In this document: positions 33,078 through 43,849 of the stretch, piece after piece
Numbering within the stretch: the stretch's first letter is position 1
Layout: each line of letters opens with the position of its first letter
NCBI GenBank assembly: GCA_022570795.1
Contig: JAKUDP010000003.1
Location: 124,001-188,000, forward strand
DNA: 64,000 nt
DNA from: Sphaerulina vaccinii
Lineage: Eukaryota > Ascomycota > Dothideomycetes > Mycosphaerellales > Mycosphaerellaceae
Direction: 5' to 3'
Made by a program: the position numbers and the translations under genes
The notes under the pieces: generated by a model
What the model was told of the DNA's origin: nothing
Databases searched by the model: none
What the model saw: only the letters and a program-made list of their open reading frames with translations

Positions 33078-33440
33078 ATGGCGCCCAACATTGGCCTCAA
33101 CAAGTACAACCTTTACAAAAAGGGCACCGTCAAGTTCACCACCTGGCTTGTGGACAATGCTCAGCGCTGCAAAGCAGATGTTCAGATGGGACCACAACGA
33201 AGCGCTGGAACTGGAACTGGGCAGTCGAAGTCGACATACACGATTCCTATGACTCAATACATTCGTATGGCATTGACTATCGTTAACCCTACAGATCCAA
33301 AGATTCGCATCTCCTCCAAAATTCTGACTCTTATCCGCCATACCATTACCCTCAGAAAGCAAGCGGCAGAGTTCTTCTCCGTTTTGGCTTCTTCTGTGCG
33401 GACTCAAGATCGCCTCGCCGCTCCTAAGCACGGAACTTGA
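33078..33440 (+). CDS. Truncated DUF6604-like protein
   Basis: 120 aa, intronless, function unknown. It resembles the N-terminal DUF6604 block of much longer fungal proteins: NKYNLYKKGTVKFTTWLV near the start, then TYTIPMTQYIRMA, and ILTLIRHTITLRKQAAEFF at the end. Full-length members usually continue for several hundred residues; here a stop comes at 33438 after KHGT. Its last 17 bases overlap the stop end of the convergent secreted-protein gene. It may be a functional stand-alone domain or a remnant. The open frame is intact and has a good ATG, so it is kept as a CDS. Confidence 0.65.
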   Translation: MAPNIGLNKYNLYKKGTVKFTTWLVDNAQRCKADVQMGPQRSAGTGTGQSKSTYTIPMTQYIRMALTIVNPTDPKIRISSKILTLIRHTITLRKQAAEFFSVLASSVRTQDRLAAPKHGT

Positions 33441-34089
33441 ATCCCGCCTTTGTACAGGACACCTTCATCGCCATCAAATCCTGATTCAAGCAGTTCAACT
33501 CGTTGGACAGGAGGCTGACGCCCACATCCGAGCAATCCGCTGTAGAGTAGCCTGAAACCTCGCAGTTGACCGAAGCGCCCGTAACGTCGAACGCGGCAGA
33601 GTATGACTTCTGAGCACCACCGATGAATGCTATACATCCGGACTCGTAATCGCCACCATTGCCGGCGGCATAAAGGGAGCCACCTGGTCCTCCCTCGCAA
33701 TCTTCACTGGGCCAGACTGTCACTGAAGCCTTGCCAGCCTGATATGATGTCGCGGAGCTGAGCGTGTAGCTGCCGCCCAGTCCTGGGCCGGCGGCCAGAT
33801 CGTAGCAGCCATCGCCATTGTCGTGAATCTCGTTATACGTCCACTGGGTGACTTCGGAGCCGCATGCACCGTCCGAGAACACGGCCATTTGGATGAGATT
33901 GTAATCACATTTCATGTAGGGGCCTGAGTTCGAGAAGCACCCAGGATTGCTGATGTCGTAGCTGACGCTGCCGAATTTTGTCTTGCAGCTGCTGTCCGAG
34001 TAGAAAGTGCAGTACGTATCGCCTGCGCGCACTGTCGCTGCTAGGAAGGACAAGAACAGAGATCCAGCGATGCGAGATGTTGGTGCCAT
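33424..34089 (-). CDS. Small secreted 12-cysteine protein, candidate effector
   Basis: No family recognised. Intronless, 221 aa. The signal peptide is MAPTSRIAGSLFLSFLAATVRA. The mature part has 12 cysteines, an even number, spread through a Gly/Ser/Tyr-rich sequence (DTYCTFYSDSSC, NPGCFS, MKCDY, NGDGCYD, SEDCEGG, ELNCLNQ). The Cys count and secretion suggest a disulfide-bonded extracellular protein. An effector or wall role is an inference. A TATATAG motif lies 174 bp upstream. The 3' end overlaps the DUF6604 fragment by 17 bp. Confidence 0.8.
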   Translation of the reverse strand: MAPTSRIAGSLFLSFLAATVRAGDTYCTFYSDSSCKTKFGSVSYDISNPGCFSNSGPYMKCDYNLIQMAVFSDGACGSEVTQWTYNEIHDNGDGCYDLAAGPGLGGSYTLSSATSYQAGKASVTVWPSEDCEGGPGGSLYAAGNGGDYESGCIAFIGGAQKSYSAAFDVTGASVNCEVSGYSTADCSDVGVSLLSNELNCLNQDLMAMKVSCTKAGFKFRA

Positions 34090-35407
34090 AGCTTCGGAGT
34101 TCTTGTATGGAATGTTGGAGTTGAAGTTGCTATGGTCTGTGGTGAATGCAAGTCTCTCCTGAGAGGGGCAGTTTTGAGGAAGACTACTTATGGTCGATGA
34201 GGTGGAGATCGATGTGAATAGTGTGTTGGAGATGCAAGTCTCTTCTGCGGCGAGGACGAGGGCTATATACTCGAGGAAACCGGTGAGCTAGGTGCACCAT
34301 GGTGATCCAGTGCTCTCACTTCGTCGGAACTCGTAACGATCCTTCTATCGCAGATCCTCAGCTCTTGTGGCAGCAGCAGTAGCGCTGGGTTACCTAGACA
34401 GAGCGCGTACTGTGGTGCATTGTCCTTCTCAGCCGCATTGCTCGCATAGCTCTACGCTTGATCAGAATCCAGCTCGATGTACAGGATCTAGGCAACGAGG
34501 GCGCTATCCTAAGATAGATCATTGCGAACTTGTTGGTGGCTCCAGATGGTTGGTCGTTCATCGATGCTTGGTGTATGAGCTTGTTTCAATTGGCGACTCT
34601 TACACCAACAAACCCACTGTGACGTATAACATGGTGGTTACTTCGTAGAGTGCAAAGACAAGGCCGGTCCTGCAGGATCTAGTGTCATCAGCCGCACTGC
34701 TTGCAAGCCTCATACTTAGACAAATAGCTCTTGTGTAACATACACGGTTCTGAGTGCATGGTCCAGAGTTGTATGCGTGATGTCCTGTACTGCTGTCGCA
34801 AAGCGCTTCTAACACACAGAGTGTAGCTTGCAGAGACGCGTTATAGCGATGTTTTCCTGGATGCGCTTTATCAGATCGTAACTGGAAGGCCAGGATACTG
34901 CAATGCCGCTGTACAGCGAAGGACCCAAGGAAGGAAGGGGCTCAGTAACGCTACATAAGCATCATTACCAAGCACTCATTGCTCGGAACAAAGTGTAGCG
35001 TCAAAGAGTCGATCCGCCTGTACGCTGCGTAGTCTGTTGGAAGTTGAACTTGGCGAGTGAGCCGAAGGATCAATAACCTTGTCTCTCTTGTGCGCTAAGC
35101 TCTTTCAGGTATGTGTACGTCTTGGTTCTTTCAGTTTCATGTTGCAATGGACGACAGCTTAGAAATGCACCGTCACCTCGCTCTCTTCAAGTCCGAATCG
35201 TATGTCGCTGCGGTAATCGCAGGAGTCTGTGCCATACATATTAAAGGTAAGGCTGCCATTCACAACCACAGAGTATAACTCACCTGGAATTGTTCTTGAC
35301 CCAGCAACCGCAAAGCTCTCACTTACATTGTCATACGATCTCCGATTAGATTGAAACTCCGGGCACTATACTGTCGCCCCTCTCGACGCTCTGGTTGCCT
35401 TGTCATC
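34090..35407. other. Divergent intergenic region, 1.3 kb
   Basis: Holds the promoter of the secreted gene and that of the SDR gene. A possible 49-codon two-exon frame starting at ATG 35147 was noticed but is not supported. No repeat or RNA gene. Confidence 0.4.
34263..34269 (-). promoter_or_regulatory. TATA box of the 12-cysteine secreted gene
   Basis: TATATAG on the reverse strand, 174 bp upstream of the ATG. The spacing allows a 5' UTR of about 100-140 nt. Confidence 0.45.
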
Positions 35408-36231
35408 ATGAGTCTCCCGAAGATCGCACTCATATTCGGCATGGGTCCACGCTTGGGCATCTATATCGCAAAAGCATTCGCAGCCAAAGGCTACAAGGTC
35501 GCAGGCGTCTCCCGCTCAGGCCGACTGGACGGCGTTGCTCATGACTTCGAACTGGTATCTGCCGATATGTCGAAGCCAGGATCGGTGGAACAAGCGTTCA
35601 CGCAAGTGAAAGAGCGCCTAGGGCTACCAAGCGTGGTGATCTACAATGGTATGTGATAGATTATGTGTACGCAACACCTGGAGTCACGACGCTGACACCA
35701 GACCAGCTGCTGCAGGCCGCTTGCCGAAGACCAGCGCGCTTGAGCGTCCCGTGTCCGAGCTCATAGAAGACACGCAAACCAACATCTTCTCAGCGTATCA
35801 AGCCGCACAACTGGCGGTCGAGTCTTTCGCGCAGCTGCCCCAGGAGATGTCCAAGACCTTCATATACACGGGAAACAAACAGCCTTGGCTGATCATTCCA
35901 CCAATGCTGACCAGTGGTATTGGGAAGGCGGGAGCCGCACATCTGATTCATTACTTGTCTGAGGAGCTCAAAGGCAAAGGCTACAAGTAAGTGGCGTGCA
36001 CTCCCAGTCGTCGATATTGGCTAATATTGGCATTCCAGATTCTACTTCGCGGATCAGCGATTTCCTGGTGGCAAGGCGGTTTATGGAAAGATCGATGGTC
36101 CGGCTCATGGAGAGTTCTATACGCATCTCGCTGAACAAGAGACCCAGGGACCTTGGAATGCGACTTTCGTGAAGGGCATAGGTTACGTGGACTTTGGCGA
36201 GACCAAGACTTGGGAGAAGGCGTCGATTTAA
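35408..36231 (+). CDS. Atypical short-chain dehydrogenase-like protein lacking the active-site Tyr
   Basis: Rossmann-fold SDR relative. Exons are 35408-35648, 35707-35986 and 36039-36231, phases fit, giving 237 aa. The nucleotide loop is IALIFGMGPRLGIYIA near the N-terminus. A SADMSKPGS segment sits at the usual acidic position, and VIYNAAAGR replaces the NNAG strand. At the place of the YxxxK pair the sequence reads TSGIGKAGAAH, so Lys is kept but Tyr is Ser. The C-terminal part (GPAHGEFYTHLAEQ) is unlike classical SDRs. Substrate unknown; it may bind NAD(P) without classical catalysis. Confidence 0.83.
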
Positions 36232-36309
36232 CCATGATCAGTAGGCAGAGTAGCTAGGCGCTTACCAGCTGCTAGTGGAGTGCTTCTGAGACGTCTTCAA
36301 TTTTATGTA

Positions 36310-37227
36310 TTAGCCTGCCTGGGCGATGGGTACCGAAGTTTCAATCTCACCTAGACGTGTAGAACCGACGTGGAAGCTGCATAATGCTACGAGTCGTCCC
36401 AAGAAGCGCTCAAGTCCGAGAGACTGTTGACCACCACGTAGCTCCACCATAAGCTCGACAGCCCGTACGTGGCTTGTAGCTACAAGCAGATTTTGTTCTT
36501 GTATCTGAGATCCGAATGAGCTGAAGCTGACGTCCGCCAGGGGGCACGACAAGTCACGCACCTCGTCCAAGGCGAGCCACAGCGCACCGGCAATAAGCAT
36601 ATCGCTAGGCGGGCTTGTTTCGCAGGAAACCAATACCTTGAGCATCTGTATGCAAGCGATCTTGTATTTCAATGCAAGTTTCTTGTAGTATTCGGCTTGT
36701 GGGTTGCCAGGTAAAGTCGCAATCTTGCGATAGCTCGAAAGCAGGAGTCCGTTCAGCAGACATTGATCCGCGAACGCGAATGGTACCCATTGTGTGGTGA
36801 CTTGGTAAGTATAGATGTCGGCTGGGATGACCACAGTACAATCTGAGCTAGGAGCAGGTGCGAAGACGGTCACGTCTCGGGCAGCCCATTAGCACGACAT
36901 CGATAACGATAGGTTGATCCTCGACTTACAGTAGTCAATCAATATCTGTTCTTCGTTACTCACTTGCAATGCCAAGCTCTGGAACGGATCGCGACGTGAC
37001 GAGTCTAGGCAGCTGGTTGGACTACCCATTGCCACTATTGCACTTTTCTGCTGCTGGTGTTCGTGACGAGGTGTTGTGCTCTGCATGTGATAGTCTCTCA
37101 CGAGCTCGTTTCGTGCCTGCCTGTGCGCGGCTCGCCGTGCATGAGACCTAATTGCGCTTGTGCGTATCCTGGAAGAGCCATCATTGGCGCGAGACTCTCC
37201 GTAGGCGACAAAGCAGAGCTCCACCAT
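36310..37227 (-). CDS. Short fungal transcription-factor-like protein, no Zn2Cys6 domain
   Basis: Exons are 37227-36930 and 36875-36310 (54-nt intron, phase 1), giving 287 aa. The N-terminus has the pattern common in a group of fungal-trans proteins: CFVAYG, then RIRTSAIRSHARRAAHR, then MGSPTSCLDSSRRDPFQSL and LIDYYVTVFAP. The rest resembles the middle homology region (LLSSYRKIATLPG, KYKIACIQMLKVLV, LIAGALWLALDE). No zinc cluster is present, and the protein is shorter than the usual 400-550 aa. Regulatory role is a guess; it could be a C-terminally shortened copy. Confidence 0.72.
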
Positions 37228-37791
37228 CGGAAATACTCTTCCACCAGGCGTTGTGCCTGCCGGCTATGCTAGACAGAGACTAAGTGGAGGTAGATAGAAG
37301 CTGAAGAGCAGGCCAAGTTGTCAGCTAGGTGTTAGTGCGGTGGCATGTCGTGCGTGGTGGGTTTGTAAGCAGATCCTCCTCGCCTTTATGCCTTGTGCTA
37401 AGCTCATGCACGCGAGCCTGGTCCACATCGTGTCCACGGTAGCATGTCGCGGCCTTTGGGGTACATGAACTGCGATGGTAGCTGAACACAATCGGTCTAG
37501 AGTAGCAGGTCAGCCGACACATGAAGCGCAGAATGTCACAGTAGAAGAGGGATTCAAGCCCAAGTGTGCAATGCAGTCTTGCCTGCACTATCATTCCAGA
37601 TTCCCCAACGATCCCTATGCTGTGGTATCCAACGAAGAAACGCTGCAAACCAAAATGCCAATGTAAATCATGGGCCAAATAGCAACCAGCGTATGGTGTT
37701 GCTGCCATGCATATACGCCTCCCAAACACGCCTGGCCAGTGATGGCAATCTTCTGTGGCACCTCCAAGCCATGCTATGTGTTCTGTACCAC
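37228..37791. other. Intergenic
   Basis: 564 bp between two minus-strand genes: promoter of the TF-like gene and 3' flank of the disordered-protein gene. No feature is supported. Confidence 0.45.
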
Positions 37792-38931
37792 TCAGTCGCT
37801 CAAGTCGGGGTTGGCGACGAACAGCCGTGGACCACTCATGGTCATGGTCCGCTCGTCCACACTGCCCCTTCGTCTGAGATCATCTGCGTTGGATTGCTGC
37901 TTCCGGATTTGTTCTTCAGCAGTGATCTTCCTTGCTGGTAAGCCGCCAATGTCTCCAAACTGCTCTTCACTGCTGCCGCTGCCTCCGTTGCCGCCAGTCT
38001 GTTTGAAGTAGTCGTCTCCTTGTATTGAGCCTTCTCTTGGCATTGGTGTCTCTTCCTCGCCAATGCTATCGACAGGGCTGGCGCCAGGAGGTGTGTTGCC
38101 ATTGCTGTAGTTGGGATTGAGGTAGCTGTGGCCTCTTCTCCCACTTCCGCTGCCATTGCTTCTCCCGCTACCATTTCTTACATGATATCGACCACCTGAT
38201 GTCTCTTCATCACTATGGTTGCCATCATCTACTTCAGATGCTGACAGCCGCATAGGTACACCTGCACCGCCAACCATCGCAGTCTTGTATGTGCTTGCCT
38301 TGGGAGCACCATGATGCCTGATCTTGCTCCTCACACCACCAACCATACCTGAACTGCTGGTACTTGTTCGTGATGCAGACCCGTATTTCTGCCCACCTGC
38401 CACTTCTGCCGCCGCTCTCATCCGCGCTTGCTTCTGGGCAACCAGTATGCGTGGGTCTTCGTGCTGTGCTCGATCACACCATACTGTAGCTTTCTGCTTA
38501 CGCATGAGAGCTACATAGGACGTTGGCGAGACCGAGGAGTTACTCCGCGAAGAAGTGGACCGCCGCACGCTAGCGGCAGTACTGCTGTAGTTGGAGTTTG
38601 TTGGCGCTCGGTTGAGGTTGTTGGTGCTCGAAGACGTCGAAGAGGTAGCATTCGAAAGTGTTCGTCGTTGCTGACCAGGGTACTGAGCTGGTTGCTGTTG
38701 TTGCGCCATGCTGTATGTTGAAGAGGAACTCGGCAGCGGTGGTGAGTGAGATGAGCCGTACATAGGCATCACGCCAGAACTGTTCGTTCTTGTATGTGAA
38801 TGTGAGCCGCCATGCTGTTGCTGTGAAGGAGGATTGGGCGTTGCCGTTGAAAAGGAAGGAGCAGCGTCTATAGGTCGGCGGGAGGGGAGGGGTTTGCGAT
38901 GCATGTTCATGTTCATCACCTGTGTCGCCAT
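37792..38931 (-). CDS. Conserved fungal low-complexity protein, function unknown
   Basis: Intronless, 379 aa from ATG 38931; the frame is open further upstream but without an ATG. Most of the protein is Ser/Asn/Gly/Gln-rich and disordered. One conserved island, SPTSYVALMRKQKATVWCDR followed by QHEDPRILVAQKQARMRAA, lies about residues 150-190. A second short conserved part is GGVGVPMRL-like (VGGAGVPMRLSASEVDD). I recall this island in other filamentous ascomycetes without an assigned role. Nothing in the sequence shows secretion or membrane anchoring. Confidence 0.75.
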   Translation of the reverse strand: MATQVMNMNMHRKPLPSRRPIDAAPSFSTATPNPPSQQQHGGSHSHTRTNSSGVMPMYGSSHSPPLPSSSSTYSMAQQQQPAQYPGQQRRTLSNATSSTSSSTNNLNRAPTNSNYSSTAASVRRSTSSRSNSSVSPTSYVALMRKQKATVWCDRAQHEDPRILVAQKQARMRAAAEVAGGQKYGSASRTSTSSSGMVGGVRSKIRHHGAPKASTYKTAMVGGAGVPMRLSASEVDDGNHSDEETSGGRYHVRNGSGRSNGSGSGRRGHSYLNPNYSNGNTPPGASPVDSIGEEETPMPREGSIQGDDYFKQTGGNGGSGSSEEQFGDIGGLPARKITAEEQIRKQQSNADDLRRRGSVDERTMTMSGPRLFVANPDLSD

Positions 38932-41707
38932 AGCGGTTGGTAGGTGTAGAAGGCACAGATGCTCCTGTCGGTACTCGAGAGGAGCGGCTGTTACGTGATG
39001 CAGAGCCTCTGTTCGCTGTTCGTGTTCCCAGCCTTCCTTCTTGATCTCACGCTTGCTTGCTCTGCTCTGCGGGGTGAGGTATGTTTCAAAATGTTGCAAA
39101 CGTCTGCCGGCTGAGCTGTTAATTTTCCTGCTGACACTGTTCTCAGACGGACCAGCAAACGGAATTACGAGGGCAGACGCGTCTCTAGTAGTGTGCGACT
39201 GCTGTACGTATCGCCTCTCGCTCCCGCAAGGTGGATGCAGGTGGATTCGCAGTAGTGTCGTTCTCTATCTGACCAGGATGTCCTCTCAGCTCTATGTGGG
39301 CCGCCTCTACCGCATGCGGGCTCGTTCGTTCGGTCGGATGCAGTGTGCCGCTGCTGGTATTTGAAGTGTTGTGCCTGTCCGGGCAAGATCACAAGCAGCG
39401 GTCGACGAATGCGTGAGGCGCACGAGGTGTTGTTTGCAGATAACAATATGGTGATCTGCGGCAAGCACAGCAGATAGCAAGATAGCCGGGTCCTTGTGCT
39501 ACGCTGTGTTACGGGGCTGCAGGACGAGGCGGACCAGAAGCTCTTGACAATGGTTTCGAGAGAACAAAGGGCCGAACACCCTTGCTTGTATCTTTCTCTA
39601 TCTCCTCCGCGGCCCAAGTGGTGCGATACGCCTCAAGCCCAGCCTGATTGTTGCTGCCGAGCCAGGTATAGAGACGCTAGCTCCAGTATTTGCTCGTGGC
39701 AGCAGACAAGCCACTCCCGCACTGCTATGGATGAAAAGAACCAATAGCCGTCTGTAGCAGTCACCACGGTCAGGCGATTTAGCTGCAAGCTGCAGGCGAT
39801 AGTCCAATGCCGGTCGTGCGTTCGCGCTAGGTATGGTCGTCGTAAGACAGTTTGGCCAGAAGCGTTGATATGGTACTGTAGGAAGATGAAGAGGTCACTC
39901 GCTATACATCTAACCAGCAGACGTCAATGCCTCCTTACGCTATTGCAATAGCACGGAGCAAGACGAGAATGGCTCAGACGTCACTCAATAAGATCGCCAA
40001 GAAGCCTTTAACAATACGAGGCACTTCAGCGTTGCCACGATAGCGTTGCAACACAACAGGAAGAGTGCTTCTAATTGTTGCAGCAGCACGGGATCTCACG
40101 GCCCTCTCGAAACGTGGACTTCGTCATTTCTTCGACAACATTGTGGGCCGGCGACGGAACCATGAACTCAGTTCTCTTGAGCGCCTATTATTGAGAAGAT
40201 ATGTCCTACAGCAATCGTCGATCACGAGTGGAGGACGCTGGAAGTACGCCTCTCGTGCATTCAACATCTCCATATTATCCCCAACCATGTTCTCCGCGAT
40301 CTTGCGGCATGCATGCCATGTTGCCATACCATGGTCCGCATACAAGCTCCTCATGCCTTGCAAGATGCACCATTTCTAGCCTCATGAGCTATGAACCTCG
40401 ATGTATTCTTCTCACTTCTGCCCAGACCATCCCAATGGCACGACTCGCGAGTCCACCTTGATACGGCAATGAGCTCTTGCATGTGCAGCTGTTCCAAGAA
40501 CTTTCTATCAAGCCTCAAGAACTCTTCCTTGACCGCCACGGAACTGCTATCAACACAGCATATGCAACTAGCCGAGTTCACTTCACGCACGGCTTCGTTC
40601 TTATCTCGCACGAACGCGAAACTGTAGCAAAGTGGATGTTCTTTGCTGCACGTCCGCCTCGTGATCACGACAAGGATGATAGAATAGTGCATTAGCACGA
40701 GATAGAGCACAGACACTCCAGGGATAAATATAGGCCTCGCGCCGATCCCGTAACACGACTACGACATCTTCTTCTAGCTTTGTTTCCCAAAACAACTCTC
40801 TACTATCCATTTGCAGCACATGGTAGTACGAGATGGAAGCCAAGCATGCCACAACACCTTTATCTCGCATCTTGTTTGCGAAGAGCCGTGGTTCGAGTGG
40901 TTATACCGCCTTGCAAGGACTGTTTCGAGCCACAGATTCGAGTAGTCGGGATTACCGACAACCATTGCAGAGGATCCTGTCGTCACAAATGCTCGGGACT
41001 GTTCCTGGGCACGACATCCCACGGGCGAGTATGAAGGTATCATAGCATCACTTGTGCTATGTGAGGAGCGGAGCAAGGACTTACGCGTATCTGCTACTAA
41101 CTCATGCTTGCTGTCCCGTGGCCAGTGGTCTGCTCTCCAGACTGATACGAAGTCCTCATCGAAACATAACGAACCACTCTTCGCGATCGCTCCGACGTAC
41201 AAACAGATGCAGCTCACGAGGACGGCTTGAAGGATTGGCAAGGGGTAGGATATGCGTATACCCGCAAAACTGGCTGAGACTACGGCCGTTTCGAGAAGAG
41301 CTGAGGCTGATATCTTACCTGATACGCGAAATATTGAGTTGGCTCAAGCTCATGATTTGACATCCTTCAAGAACCTCACCACTGGGGCTGCCATCAAAGA
41401 GGAATGGGAGGCATGTCATCCTCATTAGACACGGCTTTGCTCGTCTTGCTTTCGAACAAGATGTGGCAGGTCGAGATCAGCTCTTGCAAACAGCAGAGTG
41501 GAGTCTTCTGCAGCCTCCCGCTGGTCATGTCAAGCAGTGGTAGACTCGTGGTGTCGAAGCTTGTGATCTGTGTCATTCTGGTAAGATGAGCAGTACTCTT
41601 GCCTTGTCGACAAGGCGACGGCTCTTTCCAAGACTGTTGCATTGTGATCTTCTTAAGGTCCCACAGATCTCTGCGTAATAGAACACAGTACACTCACAGA
41701 AGACGCC
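38932..41707. other. Gene-poor region, 2.8 kb
   Basis: The longest stretch without a supported gene. The left end is the promoter of the disordered-protein gene. Many frames of 60-155 codons occur on both strands (for example 41241-40774 minus, without an ATG at its head). None has a family signal, signal peptide with ATG, or splice pattern that I can defend. A TATA-like GATAAATATAGG occurs near 40724. No terminal repeats or transposase remains were recognised. Confidence 0.4.
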
Positions 41708-42456
41708 ATGGCGAGTTGCACGTTACTCGAGAAGCTGCCTCGTGAGTATCGTCTGCATGGTACAAAAACAGTGCATGCATGAACTAACTTATCACAGGCG
41801 AGTTGCGAGACATCATCTACGAAGAAGCTCTCGTCGTTGACGAAATCGCGTTCGACGCCAAATAAAATCGAGGTGCATACATTCCAGGTCTTCTCCAAAC
41901 CTGCAAGCAAATCCGCGCCGAAGCGAGCAAGACTTTCTACTCGAAGAACCACTTCAAGGTCATCACAACTCAAAATGCCATGTTTACTCCCGTCAAGTGG
42001 CTCGACTCCATTCCTACTCGGCATCGCAAGCAACTTCAAATGATCACCGTTCGTTTCGAAATGAGCCAGTATCACCCAGGCTGGTCCTTCGCTCACAGTC
42101 AGGACTTACACGAGCGTCAGCTTACTTATATGATGGTCACCGAATCGCGCCATTCCTCGGACAAGCGACGAGTGGAGACTTTCGAACTTTTGGAGCAGCT
42201 AGCAACCTTCCCACGACTGCAGCGCAAGATCATCGGCTTTGAGGTTGCTGACGCAGCTCAGGCGCGCTCGAAACGCCATGCTTGGGTGCATGAGTTGATG
42301 ATACGGCTCCGAGAGTGTTCGAAGCATTTCACAGATGACAGAGGACTTGTTGAGGACTGCCCAACGTGCGGTGCCGGTTTTCTCCCGTGCATGGTCGAAG
42401 GGCAAAGTGTCAACTCCTATTTACTGGACCTCGAGAACATGCCCAAAACGGCCTGA
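41708..42456 (+). pseudogene. 2EXR/F-box-like gene interrupted by an in-frame stop
   Basis: Exons are 41708-41741 and 41798-42456, with a 56-nt intron carrying a CTAAC branch point. The N-terminus LLEKLPRELRDIIYEEAL is the fungal F-box/2EXR-like start. Residue 34 is a TAA (41863-41865). The same frame continues with PGLLQTCKQIRAEASKTFY, the next conserved part of the family, and runs to a normal stop at 42456. Without the stop the product would be 218 aa long. No splice donor or acceptor pair removes the TAA in frame. A recent pseudogene, a sequencing error, or readthrough are the choices. Confidence 0.72.
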
Positions 42457-42827
42457 CCTTCGCAGAGTGTTGGCATGGGCGATCAGGTCTACAAGCCCTT
42501 GAGACAGCATACGGGAGTGCCACAGGAGACGGGCCGATATGTCGTCCTGCCATCGTTCGCGGGCGAAGAGTAGAGCAATTTGATACTCGGCTTGTGATCA
42601 TAGACAGTGTTGACATTCAGAGAAGTGATCACTTAAAGCTCTCGAGAGGAGAAGAGGAGAAGCATTCTGACGTAATACATACGCTTACAAATACAACATA
42701 CAGCTCTACTCTATGAGAGATGCAAGCTACATGTAGCCATTGGCCAAGCACGTTACACACATTGTGTCTCACCTCTCATTAACCTGCAAACAACGTTGTA
42801 TACGACTTTGACAAGTCTGCCTCCAGC
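42457..42827. other. Intergenic, promoter of SDR
   Basis: 371 bp between two plus-strand genes. No specific element is recognised. Confidence 0.45.
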
Positions 42828-43813
42828 ATGGTCGTCCGGCCACGCGTACAGCAAAGTCCAGAGGACTCATCCATGACCAATGGCATCTTCAACGAGAGTA
42901 AGTATATCATTCACTTCACTTCACTTTCATCCCGAAGTTCTCCCTATTAGCTCACAACTCCAAACTAGACAACACAACCCCACCCAAACAAGAAAACGTC
43001 CTACCACTCTTCTCTCTCAAACACAAAACCGCCATCGTCTCCGGAGCGGGTGCCGGAATCGGCTACGCCGTAGCCCAAGCCTTCGCAGAAGCTGGCGCGA
43101 ACGTAGCAATCTGGTATCACGGCAACAAGAAAGCCATCGACAAAGCTGCAGAACTTTCAGAGACTTATGGTGTGAAATGTAAAGCTTATCAAACAGATGT
43201 GACAGATTATGAAGATACTAAACGAGTCGTTGATGAGATTGTTCAGGATTTCAATGGTCGTTTAGATATTTTTGTGGCTAATGCTGGAATTCCTTGGACG
43301 CAGGGACGGATGATTGATGGGGAGTTGAGTCATTATCATAAAGTTGTTTCGACGGATTTGGATTCTGTGTTTTATTGCGCGAAAGCTGCTGGGGAGCATT
43401 TCAGGAGGCAATACACGAGCGGAGGCTTGAACATCAAGGGCGAAGTGATGGAAAGCTACAGTTATGGCTCTTTCATCGCCACCTCCTCCATGTCGGGCCA
43501 CATCGCGAATATCCCGCAATTACAAAGTGCGTATAATGCTGCGAAGGCTGGAGTCAGACATCTTTGTAGAAGTCTGGCAGTAGAATGGGTGAAATTTGCC
43601 AGAGTGAATAGCGTGAGTCCTGGGTATATGGCTACGGAGATTAGTGATTTTATACCTATTGAGACGAAGAAGATTTGGCGTGGAAAGATCCCGATGGGCA
43701 GGGAGGGTGAGGCGAGTGAATTGAAGGGAGCGTATTTGTTTTTGGCGAGTGATGCGAGTTCTTATATGACGGGGGCGGATTTGGTGATTGATGGAGGGTA
43801 TACTGCTGTTTAA
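42828..43813 (+). CDS. SDR, sorbose reductase / NADP-mannitol dehydrogenase type
   Basis: Classical short-chain dehydrogenase, most like fungal SOU1/L-sorbose reductase and NADP-dependent mannitol dehydrogenases; substrate is uncertain. Exons are 42828-42897 and 42969-43813 (71-nt intron, phase 1), giving 304 aa. The cofactor loop is AIVSGAGAGIGYAVA. NAG is in VANAGIPW, the catalytic Ser in ATSSMSGHIA, and Tyr/Lys in SAYNAAKAG. The motif VNSVSPGYMATEIS follows, and the end is GADLVIDGGYTAV. A second ATG (MTNGIFNE, 42873) could also serve as start. Its stop is 37 bp from the convergent S1 nuclease stop. Confidence 0.92.
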
Positions 43814-43849
43814 CAACAGTGCTACTAGATGACAAGTATGATGTGATGC

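Noticed and set aside
35147..35354. Possible two-exon 49-codon gene just upstream of the SDR
   Set aside because: Splice sites exist but there is no family signal, and it would overlap the presumed SDR promoter and leader.
40774..41241. 155-codon minus-strand frame with a signal-peptide-like start
   Set aside because: The head of the frame is TTG, not ATG, and no upstream exon could be joined to give a start.
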